From Pararhizobium_B sp963838155 (lineage in GTDB: Bacteria; Pseudomonadota; Alphaproteobacteria; Rhizobiales; Rhizobiaceae), in NCBI GenBank assembly GCA_963838155.1, contig CAWIQE010000002.1, positions 372,001-436,000 on the forward strand: a stretch of 64,000 nucleotides of DNA. Reading direction: 5' to 3'. A program made the position numbers and the translations under genes. Below are positions 44,281 through 52,034 of the stretch, piece by piece. Position 1 is the first letter of the stretch. Every line of letters begins with the position of its first letter. The notes below the pieces were generated by a model. The model had not been told where the DNA came from. It saw nothing but the letters and a program-made list of their open reading frames with translations, and did no database searches.

Positions 44281-46398
44281 TCACCCGCGCCTCACCCAGA
44301 CCCGGTTGTCGTGGAAGGCGGCGCCGCCGCAGGGGGCGCACGGGTCGGCGCCGGTCAGCACGTTGATCCCCTCGCCGTCGAGGTGATCGGCGTTGGGCCA
44401 GATGCCTTCGGCGACGAGCACGCCGCGCCGGATCCCGTCGAAGAGGCGGACGTGGATGCGCACCTCGCCGCGCGGATTGCCGAGGGTGACGACGTCGCCG
44501 TCGCCGATCCCGAGGCCCTCGGCGTCGCCCGGATGCATCAGGACCTGCGGGCGGCCCTCGCGCTTGCGGGAACCCGGCATCCTGGAGAAGGACGAATTGA
44601 GGAAGGAGCGCGCCGGCGAGGTCGCGAGACGGAACGGATGCTCCGCGTCGGCCGTCTCGATGATGTCGACGTGGTCGGGGAATTCCGGCAGGCGTTCGTG
44701 GGGGCCGAGCGGGCCGACGCTCTTCGGCGGACGGTTGGGCGCGCGGCGGCTCGTCCAGTCGGGGCGGAAGCGGAACCGGCCGTCCGGCCAGGCGAAGCCG
44801 TTCAGATAGTGGGCGGTCTCGAAATCCGGCTGGCAATCGATCCACTTGCCGTCGAGGAGCGCGTCGAAACCGGGCTTGCCGCTCTTTTCCATCATGTTGT
44901 CGATGAGCCGGCGCTCGGTCAGGCCGAAGCCGGGCCGGTCGGCGACGCCGAGGCGCTTCGCCAGCTCCTCGATCACGAAATGGTTGGAGCGGACGGTCGC
45001 CGGCGGCTCCACGAGCTTCGGACCGAGGGTGATGTGCTGCTGGCCGCCGCCCTTGTAGATGTCGTCGTGCTCGACGAACATGGTGGCGGGGATGACGATG
45101 TCGGCGAGTTCGGCGGTCTCGGTCATGAACTGTTCGTGGACCGCGAGGAAGAGGTCGTCGCGCATCAGCCCCTTCTTCACCAGCCGCTGCTCGGGCGCCA
45201 CGTTGGCGGGGTTGGTGTTCTGGACGAGCATGGCCGTGACGGGCGGCCCGCCGCGGAGCGCCGTGGCGTCCCCGGTCAGCACCGCGCCGATCTGGCTCTG
45301 GTCGAGCAGGCGGACCGACCGGTCCTTCGACGCCAGTCCGACGATCTCCGACTGGTCGAGGCCGAAGATGCCGCTGTTGGAGTGGAAGGCGCCGCCGCCC
45401 TCGTGGGCCCAGGCACCCGTGACGGCCGCGATGGAGGCCGCGGCGTGCATGTTGACGGCACCGTTGCGCTGGCGCGAGAAGCCGTAGCCGAGGCGGAAAT
45501 AGGTCCGCTTCCGCTGCCCGACGAGGCGGGCGAAGGCTTCGATCTCGTCGACGGGAAGTCCGGTGATCGCCGACGCCCATTCGGGGGTGCGCGTCGCGAG
45601 GTGCCTTTCGAGGCCGGCCGGGTCGTCGGTATGGCGCTCCAGGTAGTCCCGGTCGGCGAGGCCGTCGCGGAAGAGGACGTGCATGACGGCGCAGGCGAGC
45701 GCGCCGTCGGTGCCGGGCTTCAGCATCAGGCCGAGGTCGGCCTGCTTCATGGTCGGCGTGTCGTAGATGTCGACGACGACGATCTTCGCCCCGCGCTCCT
45801 TCCGGGCGCGAATGGCATGGGTCATGACGTTGACCTGGGTGGCGACCGCGTTGGTGCCCCAGATGACGACGCAGTCCGACTTCGCCATCTCGCGCGGATC
45901 GGGCCCCGCGAGCCTGCCGGTCCCGGCGAAGTAGCCGGTCCAGGCGAGATTGGTGCAGATCGTATCGAACTGCCCGGAATAGCGCTTTGCGTGGCGCAGG
46001 CGGTGAATCGAATCGCGCTGCACGAGGCCCATGGTGCCGGCGTAGAAATAGGGCCAGACGGTTTCGCTGCCGTGGCGCTGCTCCGCCTTGAGGAATTCCT
46101 CGGCGATGGTGTCGAGCGCGTCCTCCCAGGAGATCTCCCGCCATTCGCCGGCGCCCTTGCCGGCCGTCCGGCGCACCGGCTTCAGGAGACGGTCCGGATG
46201 GTAGAGGCGTTCGGCGTAGCGGGCGACCTTGGCGCAGATCACGCCGGCCGTGTAGCTGTTGTCGGCCGCGCCGCGCACGCGCCCCACCCTGCCGTCGGCG
46301 CCGATCTCGACGTCGAGCGCGCAGGTGGACGGGCAGTCGTGCGGACAGGCGGAGTATCCCGTCCTCTCGGCGGAACGGATCGGTGTCGCATCGTTCAT
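44281..46398 (-). CDS. Molybdopterin-dependent oxidoreductase (DMSO reductase family)
   Basis: 705 residues from the ATG at 46398. An N-terminal [4Fe-4S] site is formed by Cys18, Cys22, Cys26 and Cys54 (CPHDCPSTC ... GVICAKV). Large Mo-bisMGD-binding domains follow (VVIWGTNAVATQVN, VVVDIYDTPTMKQADLGLMLKPGTDGALA), with a C-terminal dinucleotide-binding barrel (LMHPGDAEGLGIGDGDVVTL). No Tat signal is seen, so the enzyme is probably cytoplasmic. No Fe-S or membrane partner is adjacent. The family includes formate dehydrogenase-like and assimilatory enzymes, and the substrate cannot be read from sequence. It is divergent from rlmJ with a 72-nt gap. Array 1 lies downstream. Confidence 0.88.
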   Translation of the reverse strand: MNDATPIRSAERTGYSACPHDCPSTCALDVEIGADGRVGRVRGAADNSYTAGVICAKVARYAERLYHPDRLLKPVRRTAGKGAGEWREISWEDALDTIAEEFLKAEQRHGSETVWPYFYAGTMGLVQRDSIHRLRHAKRYSGQFDTICTNLAWTGYFAGTGRLAGPDPREMAKSDCVVIWGTNAVATQVNVMTHAIRARKERGAKIVVVDIYDTPTMKQADLGLMLKPGTDGALACAVMHVLFRDGLADRDYLERHTDDPAGLERHLATRTPEWASAITGLPVDEIEAFARLVGQRKRTYFRLGYGFSRQRNGAVNMHAAASIAAVTGAWAHEGGGAFHSNSGIFGLDQSEIVGLASKDRSVRLLDQSQIGAVLTGDATALRGGPPVTAMLVQNTNPANVAPEQRLVKKGLMRDDLFLAVHEQFMTETAELADIVIPATMFVEHDDIYKGGGQQHITLGPKLVEPPATVRSNHFVIEELAKRLGVADRPGFGLTERRLIDNMMEKSGKPGFDALLDGKWIDCQPDFETAHYLNGFAWPDGRFRFRPDWTSRRAPNRPPKSVGPLGPHERLPEFPDHVDIIETADAEHPFRLATSPARSFLNSSFSRMPGSRKREGRPQVLMHPGDAEGLGIGDGDVVTLGNPRGEVRIHVRLFDGIRRGVLVAEGIWPNADHLDGEGINVLTGADPCAPCGGAAFHDNRVWVRRG

Positions 46399-46470
46399 CG
46401 GTCTTCTATAGTCCAGACGGAGCGCGGCGGCCACCCGCCGCGGCGTCGAAACCGGTGATCGGGAGCGTTC

Positions 46471-47358
46471 ATGAACTACCGCCACGCCTACCATGCAGGA
46501 AATTTCGCGGACGTTCACAAACATGCCCTGCTCACGCGGCTGATCGTCTACCTGCAACAGAAGGAAGGCGGGTTCCGCATCCTGGACACCCATGCCGGAA
46601 GGGGCGTCTACGATCTCGGCTCCGAGGAGGCGCAGAGGACCGGAGAATTCCGCGCAGGCTTCGCACGGCTCATGGCGCCGGGTGCGCTGTCACCGGCCGC
46701 CGAAGCGCTGCTCGCCCCCTATCTCGACGTCGTGCGGTCGCTGAACGACGGGGCGGACCTGCGCCACTATCCCGGCTCGCCGCTGCTCGCGCGCTCGCTG
46801 ATGCGCCGGCAGGACCGGCTCTCGGCGATCGAGCTCAATCCGCAGGAGTACGAGGCGCTCCACCGGCTCTTTGCCGGAGATCACCGGGTGCGGGCGACGC
46901 GGCTCGACGGGTGGCTGGCGCTCGGCGCCTTCCTGCCGCCGAAGGAGCGGCGCGCCATCGCGCTCGTCGACCCGCCCTTCGAAGCGGACGGCGAGTACGA
47001 GCGGCTCGCCGACGGCCTGGAACGGGCCTATCGGCGGTTTGCGACGGGGGTTTATTGCCTCTGGTATCCGGTCAAGACGGGCGCGCCGATCGAGCGCTTC
47101 CACGACAGGCTGATCGGGACCGGCGTTCGCCGGATGCTCCGTTGCGAGCTGACCGTGCGCCGTGCAGCGGCAGGCGATACGGGCCTTGCCGGAAGCGGGC
47201 TCGTCGTCGTTAACCCGCCCTTCACGCTTGAGGAGGAACTTCGCATCCTGCTGCCGGAACTCGCACGCCTTCTCAGCCAGGACGATGGGGCGGGCTGGCA
47301 GCTCGACTGGCTTGTCGACGAGGACGGGACGCCGCGCCAGCGCAGAGCGCGAACTTGA
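46471..47358 (+). CDS. rlmJ: 23S rRNA (adenine(2030)-N6)-methyltransferase RlmJ
   Basis: 295 residues. The N-terminus MNYRHAYHAGNFADVHKH is diagnostic. The SAM site lies in LDTHAGRGVYDLGS and the catalytic DPPFE begins at residue 167, close to E. coli Asp164. It methylates A2030 of 23S rRNA and was formerly called YhiR/ComJ-like. GGGAG upstream supports the start. It may be co-transcribed with the secreted-protein gene 58 nt downstream. Confidence 0.93.
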   Translation: MNYRHAYHAGNFADVHKHALLTRLIVYLQQKEGGFRILDTHAGRGVYDLGSEEAQRTGEFRAGFARLMAPGALSPAAEALLAPYLDVVRSLNDGADLRHYPGSPLLARSLMRRQDRLSAIELNPQEYEALHRLFAGDHRVRATRLDGWLALGAFLPPKERRAIALVDPPFEADGEYERLADGLERAYRRFATGVYCLWYPVKTGAPIERFHDRLIGTGVRRMLRCELTVRRAAAGDTGLAGSGLVVVNPPFTLEEELRILLPELARLLSQDDGAGWQLDWLVDEDGTPRQRRART

Positions 47359-47416
47359 CCTTCTCGACGGGCTTGATCATCGTGGATGAACACCCATCGT
47401 CGCCCGGGGAATCAAC

Positions 47417-47854
47417 ATGAACCTGAAATCGCTGTCCGCATCGCTTCTTCTGGCCGCCTCGTCCGTCCTGCCCGCCTCGGCGGCCGACTACATCCAGCCC
47501 GGGCCGGCGCCCGCCTACGCAGCGCCATCGGTCTGCGGCCAGAAGGCGGTGCTCGGCGTGATCGACCATAATTTCGATTATCGCGACGCGCACTACCTGC
47601 ATGCGGGTCTGGACATCGTCGACTTCCGCGACGCCCACCTCGTGTCCTACCGCCCGTCGGACGAGACCCATCTCGTCGGGCGGACCTATTGCCAGGCGAC
47701 GGCGGTGCTCAACGACAACCGGCCGCGTCCGGTCTGGTACCTGATCGAAACGACGATGGGTTACGCCGGCATCGGCGACAACGTCGAATACTGTGTCGCG
47801 GGCCTCGATCCGTGGCACGTCTACGGGGCGTATTGCGCGTCCGTGCGGCCCTGA
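47417..47854 (+). CDS. Secreted small protein with Cys residues, unknown function
   Basis: 145 residues with a clear signal peptide (SLLLAASSVLPASAADY, cleavage near residue 22). The mature part has four cysteines in segments VCGQKAVLGVIDHNFDYRDAH, GRTYCQATAVLNDN, NVEYCVAGLDPWHV and YGAYCASVRP, likely two disulfides. I do not recognise a named domain; similar short periplasmic proteins occur in rhizobia. It is directly followed, after 6 nt, by RNase T2, suggesting co-expression. GGGGA lies upstream of the ATG. Confidence 0.78.
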   Translation: MNLKSLSASLLLAASSVLPASAADYIQPGPAPAYAAPSVCGQKAVLGVIDHNFDYRDAHYLHAGLDIVDFRDAHLVSYRPSDETHLVGRTYCQATAVLNDNRPRPVWYLIETTMGYAGIGDNVEYCVAGLDPWHVYGAYCASVRP

Positions 47855-47860
47855 TTTCCG

Positions 47861-48535
47861 ATGGGCGCAGGTCGCCTGGCGCGGCGCGCGGCGCAGGCAG
47901 CGCTCGCACTGGCGCTCTGCCTGCCGGCCTTGCCCGCCGGCGCCGGCGGCGTCGCCGGGCGGTTCGATTTCTACGTGCTGTCGCTCTCATGGGCGCCGAG
48001 CTTCTGCGCGGCGGCCGGCGGCAGGGCGAAAGGCCGGGAGTGCGCCGGCGACGCCGGCTACGGCTTCGTCGTCCACGGCCTTTGGCCGCAGGACCAGCGA
48101 GGCTATCCGGAATCCTGCCCGTCGCGCTACGCATCCCGCGTGCCTTTCGACCTCGGGCGGCGTTATTTCGACATCATGCCGGGCATGGGGCTGATCGGCC
48201 ACGAGTGGCGCACGCACGGGACCTGCAGCGGGCTCGACCAGGCCTCGTATTTCCGCCTCGTGCGCAAGGCTCGCGACGCGGTGCGGGTGCCGGCAGAGTT
48301 CGCGGCCCCGTCGCCGGCGCGCTCGCTGGACCCGGCGCGGATCGAAGCGGCGTTCGTTGCGTCCAATCCCGGCCTGCCGGGGGGCGGCATCGCGGTCACC
48401 TGTGCCCGAGGCCGCCTGGCGGAGGTGCGGATCTGCCTGACGAAGTCCTTGGAGTTCCGCTCCTGCCCGGAGGTCGACGCCAAGGCCTGCACGCGCACAC
48501 GCGTCTCGATGCCGAGGACGGCGGCGGGACGATGA
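47861..48535 (+). CDS. Secreted ribonuclease T2 family protein
   Basis: 224 residues with a signal peptide (AALALALCLPALPAGAGG). The catalytic segments CAS I (HGLWPQ, His72) and CAS II (HEWRTHGTC, His114, Glu115, His119) are both intact, with cysteines positioned for the usual disulfides. It should degrade RNA in the periplasm or outside the cell, like E. coli RNase I. It lies 6 nt after the secreted Cys-protein gene and 31 nt before the GST gene, so the three may form one transcript. Confidence 0.92.
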   Translation: MGAGRLARRAAQAALALALCLPALPAGAGGVAGRFDFYVLSLSWAPSFCAAAGGRAKGRECAGDAGYGFVVHGLWPQDQRGYPESCPSRYASRVPFDLGRRYFDIMPGMGLIGHEWRTHGTCSGLDQASYFRLVRKARDAVRVPAEFAAPSPARSLDPARIEAAFVASNPGLPGGGIAVTCARGRLAEVRICLTKSLEFRSCPEVDAKACTRTRVSMPRTAAGR

Positions 48536-48566
48536 TCTTCAACCGGACCGAAAGACGAGGACTGCC

Positions 48567-49163
48567 GTGAAGCTGCTCTTCTCCCCCGCCTCCCCCTACT
48601 CCTCAAAGGTGCGCATGGCCGCGCACTACAGCGGCCTGCAGCTGGAGGAGGAGCGCACCGACACCTCCGCCGAAGGCCCCGGGCTCGTCGGGCGCAATCC
48701 GCTCGGCAAGATCCCGACGCTGATCACCGACGCCGACGAGGCCGTCTTCGACAGCCGGGCGATCATGCAGTTCATCGACCGCACGACGGGACGCAAGCTC
48801 TATCCGCGCAACGCCGCCAGGCGGACCGAGGCGGAGGTGCTCGAAGCGCTGTGCGACGGCATCTGCGACGCGCTGATCCTCATAATCTACGAGCGGCGGT
48901 ACAGGCCGGAGGAAAAGGTCCACCAGGAATGGATCGACCGCCAGTGGCGGCGCGTGGAGCGCGGGCTCGACCACCTCAACGCCAACCTGCCGCGCACCAC
49001 GAAATCGCTGCATGGCGGCCATTTCGCCCTCGCCGCCACGATCGGCTACCTGTCGCTGCGCTTCGAGGGGAAATGGGAACGCGGCCGCGCCAAGCTCAAG
49101 AACTGGCCGGCCCGGTTCGAGACGGTCTTTCCGGACTACGCCAGGCTCAAGCCGCTGGCGTGA
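48567..49163 (+). CDS. Glutathione S-transferase family protein
   Basis: 198 residues from the GTG at 48567 with GAGGA upstream. The N-terminal thioredoxin-like domain (1-80) has the GST signature FSPASPYSSKVRMAAHYSGL, NPLGKIPTL and VFDSRAIMQFID. The all-helical C-terminal domain contains HFALAATIGYLSLRF. Ser residues sit at the usual catalytic position (SPYSSK). The substrate is unknown. Repeat array 2 begins 28 nt after the stop. Confidence 0.9.
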   Translation: MKLLFSPASPYSSKVRMAAHYSGLQLEEERTDTSAEGPGLVGRNPLGKIPTLITDADEAVFDSRAIMQFIDRTTGRKLYPRNAARRTEAEVLEALCDGICDALILIIYERRYRPEEKVHQEWIDRQWRRVERGLDHLNANLPRTTKSLHGGHFALAATIGYLSLRFEGKWERGRAKLKNWPARFETVFPDYARLKPLA

Positions 49164-49190
49164 CGACTGCGGAGCGCGGGGATTGTTCTT

Positions 49191-50255
49191 AGAGCGCGCC
49201 CGCGCTTCACGGAAGCGCGAACCCTCTCCATCTCTCTGATTTTACGCGCTTCCGGACGGAAAACCGGTATCCACTTTTCCTGGAAGCGCGCCTCCAGTCG
49301 CACCCTCGTCTCGCTCCGTCATCCTCGCCCTTGTGGCGAGGATCCACCAACGCCCGCCGGGGATGCGGCGCCGACTGCAGATCCTCGGGACAAGCCCGAG
49401 GATGACGACGGTGGGGGTGAGGATGACGGCGGTGGGAGGTGACGGTGACGGCGGAGGCAGGAGCGCTTCCGGACGGAAACCGTGTCCATTTTCCTGGAAG
49501 CATGAGTCTTGCTTCGCGCTTCCGGACGGAAAACCGGTGTCCATTTTTCCTGGAAGCGCGCCTCCATTCGCACCCTCGTCTCGCTCCGTCATCCTCGCCC
49601 TTGTGGCGAGGATCCACCAACGCCCGCCGGGGATGCGGCGCCGACTGCAGATCCTCGGGACAAGCCCGAGGATGACGGCGGTGAGGGTGAGGATGACGAC
49701 GGTGGCGGTGACGGCGGAGGCAGGAGCGCTTCCGGACGGAAAACCGGTGTCCACTTTTCCTGGAAGCGCTTTGATTTCTCGCGCTTCCGGACGGAAAACC
49801 GGTGTCCACTTTTCCTGGAAGCGCGCCTCCATTCGCACCCTCGTCTCGCTCCGTCATCCTCGCCCTTGTGGCGAGGATCCACCAACGCCCGCCGGGGATG
49901 CGGCGCCGGCTGCAGATCCTCGGGACAAGCCCGAGGATGACGGCGGTGGGGGTGAGGATGACGGCGGTGGGGGTGACGGCGGAGGCTGCACGCGCTTCCG
50001 GACGGAAAACCGTTGCCCATTTTTCCTGGAAGCGCGCCTCCATTCGCACCCTCGTCTTCCCCTCGCTCCGTCATCCTCGCCCTTGTGGCGAGGATCCACC
50101 AACGCCCGCCGGGGATGCGGCGCCGGCTGTAGATCCTCGGGACAAGCCCGAGGATGACGGCGGTGGGGGTGAGGATGACGACGGTGGGGGTGACGGCGGA
50201 GGCTGCAGCGCTTCCGGACGGAAAACCGGTATCCACTTTTCCTGGAAGCGCTCTA
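49191..50255. repeat. Composite repeat array 2: H, seven A, four B, 21-bp minisatellite
   Basis: A degenerate hairpin at 49191-49229 is followed by A copies at 49244, 49463 (degenerate, shortened), 49516, 49726, 49781, 49992 and 50208. B copies lie at 49317-49407, 49587-49677, 49852-49942 and 50069-50159. Two A pairs are spaced 53 and 55 bp with unrelated short spacers. The last A ends in CTCTAG, which on the minus strand supplies the porin stop codon (50253-50255). The array occupies the whole space between the convergent GST and porin genes. Confidence 0.9.
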
Positions 50256-50897
50256 GAACTTGATACCGATGCCGGCGCGCACGCTCTGTTCGTCGAAGCC
50301 GGAGGAGACCGGGCCAGGCGTCACGTCGTAGGTCTTGGAGCCGTAGTCGGAATAGCGGTATTCGATGCGGCCGGTCACCTTGTCGGTGATGGCGGCTTCG
50401 ACGCCCGCTCCCGCGGTCCAGCCGATATGGGTATTGCTGGCGGACCCGGCGCCCGTCTCGAGCTTCATGTCGCTGGCGGCGACGCCGCCCGTGGCATAGA
50501 GCATGAACGGGTTGGCGGCGTAGCCGACGCGGCCGCGCACCGAGCCGAACCAGCCCTGGTCGGCCTTCAGGCCGGCGACCGCGGCATTGGCGCCGGAATA
50601 GCCGAGATCGGATTCGACGCCGAAGACATAGTTGCCCACCTGCCAGTTGTAGCCGCCATAGGCGCCGCCGCCGGCTCCCTTGGCAGACTTTCCGGAGAGC
50701 GCGTCGACGCTGTCCCAGCCGTAGTCGGCGAAGGCGCCGACATAGGGACCGCTCCAGACGTAAAGCGGCGCGCCCGAGGCTGCGGAGGCGGCAGGAGCGG
50801 GAGGCGGCGACGCGGTCACGGCGTCGGCGGCATTGGCGGAATCGGCCAGCGACATGGCGAAGGCCGAGGCAATCGCTATGACGGCAAGCATTCGCAT
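50253..50897 (-). CDS. Outer-membrane beta-barrel porin, Omp25/Omp31-like
   Basis: 214 residues from the ATG at 50897 with AAGGAG 9 nt upstream. A signal peptide (LAVIAIASAFAMSLADSANAAD) and a Pro/Ala linker precede an eight-stranded barrel: WSGPYVGAFADYGWD, GGAYGGYNWQVGNYVFGVESDLGYSG, GSVRGRVGYAANPFMLYATGGVA, TGRIEYRYSDYGS, and the terminal SVRAGIGIKF ending in the sorting Phe. It resembles rhizobial and Brucella Omp25/Omp31 surface antigens. The TAG stop coincides with the end of repeat array 2, placed right after the essential terminal Phe. Confidence 0.9.
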   Translation of the reverse strand: MRMLAVIAIASAFAMSLADSANAADAVTASPPPAPAASAASGAPLYVWSGPYVGAFADYGWDSVDALSGKSAKGAGGGAYGGYNWQVGNYVFGVESDLGYSGANAAVAGLKADQGWFGSVRGRVGYAANPFMLYATGGVAASDMKLETGAGSASNTHIGWTAGAGVEAAITDKVTGRIEYRYSDYGSKTYDVTPGPVSSGFDEQSVRAGIGIKF

Positions 50898-51269
50898 CCG
50901 GTTCACTCCTTGCGGCACAGATAACAACGTCCGCACCAAAACGGCAAGGCCGCACCGTTGTTCCTACGGTAGCGGACTTCATCTGATATGGTCATCGAAT
51001 AGGGCCGTTCACAAGCGGCAATGTGGAAAATGATTGACGCAGGACGGCCGCTGCCTGCCTGCCCCGGCAAAGACGGCTGTCGAAGGACACTCGACAAGCC
51101 TTGGAAATCCTGTCATTTTTTGTCTTTGCCAATGCTTCGGCGCCTACCTATATCCGGTTAACGCCGCGATGTCGGCAGACCCGGCAGCGCAGGCGCTTTG
51201 CGGCTATTCCTTTCGGTCAGCGCTCCTATATTGGCGCCTCACGGACCAAATTTCGACGGGGCAGTACTT
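50898..51269. other. Divergent intergenic region, porin / SDR-uvrC
   Basis: 372 nt with several AT-rich stretches (for example around 50985-51040 and 51110-51125), likely containing the promoters for the porin (minus) and the SDR-uvrC unit (plus). I see no ORF with a credible start, no repeat element and no recognisable operator. Confidence 0.5.
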
Positions 51270-52034
51270 TTGAGCAAACTTCCAACCAGAACAGCGCTGG
51301 TCACGGGCGGCGCCCGGCGCATCGGCCGGGCGATCGTCGAGGATCTCGCGCAGAACGGCTTCGCCGTCGCGATCCACGCCAACGGGTCCATCCGGGACGC
51401 CGAGGATCTTGCCGACGGCATCCGCCGGAACGGCGGGCGGGCCGCGGCTCTGTCGGCCGACCTCACGCGCCTCGACGAGACGGAACGGCTGGTGGACCGG
51501 GCGGCCTCGACGCTCGGCCCGCTGGGCCTCCTCGTCAACAGCGCCTCCCTTTTCAAGGACGACGGCGCAGGCGCCTTCGAGGCGGACAAGTGGGACGCCC
51601 ATTTCGCCGTCCATGCGCGCGCGCCGGTCATCCTCGCGCAGGCATTCGCCGCCGAGTGCGCCGGGCGGCCCGGGCTCGTCGTCAACATCATCGACGAGCG
51701 GGTCTGGCGGCTGACGCCGAAGGTCTTTTCCTATACGCTGTCGAAAGCGACCCTTTGGACCGCGACGCGCACTCTGGCGCAGGGGCTCGCGCCGAATGTG
51801 CGCGTCAACGCGATCGGCCCGGGCCCGACCCTGCCGAACGAGCGGCAGACGGAGGAGGAGTTCCGCGGGCAGGCGGCGAAGGTGCCCCTCGGCGGGGGTC
51901 CCGGCCTCGACGAGTTCGGGCGGACCATTCGGTTCTTCTTCGAAACGCCGTCCGTGACGGGCCAGATGATCGCTCTCGACGGCGGGCAGCACCTCGCATG
52001 GCGCTCGCCCGACAACACAGATATCGGCGAATGA
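51270..52034 (+). CDS. SDR-family oxidoreductase
   Basis: 254 residues from a TTG at 51270 (the first codon that leaves a normal N-terminus; the ribosome site is weak). The cofactor loop TGGARRIG (12-19), with Arg residues favouring NADPH, and NSASLFKDD are present. The catalytic pair Tyr155-x3-Lys159 (SYTLSK) and a VRVNAIGPGPTLP loop follow. The sequence is close to pteridine reductase / FolM-type dihydromonapterin reductases, so a pterin substrate is plausible. Its stop overlaps the uvrC start (ATGA), a rhizobial pairing. Confidence 0.88.
   Translation: MSKLPTRTALVTGGARRIGRAIVEDLAQNGFAVAIHANGSIRDAEDLADGIRRNGGRAAALSADLTRLDETERLVDRAASTLGPLGLLVNSASLFKDDGAGAFEADKWDAHFAVHARAPVILAQAFAAECAGRPGLVVNIIDERVWRLTPKVFSYTLSKATLWTATRTLAQGLAPNVRVNAIGPGPTLPNERQTEEEFRGQAAKVPLGGGPGLDEFGRTIRFFFETPSVTGQMIALDGGQHLAWRSPDNTDIGE

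Noticed and set aside
43165..46458. Long open frames crossing repeat array 1 (for example 43345-46458, over 1000 codons)
   Set aside because: The 21-bp minisatellite and mostly multiple-of-3 unit lengths keep frames open on both strands. The rest of the frame is antisense to the molybdopterin oxidoreductase. No family match or ribosome site.
49207..50263. Several 140-300 codon open frames in array 2
   Set aside because: They are translations of elements A and B in different frames; the same peptide strings recur at each array, a sign of repeat-derived ORFs.
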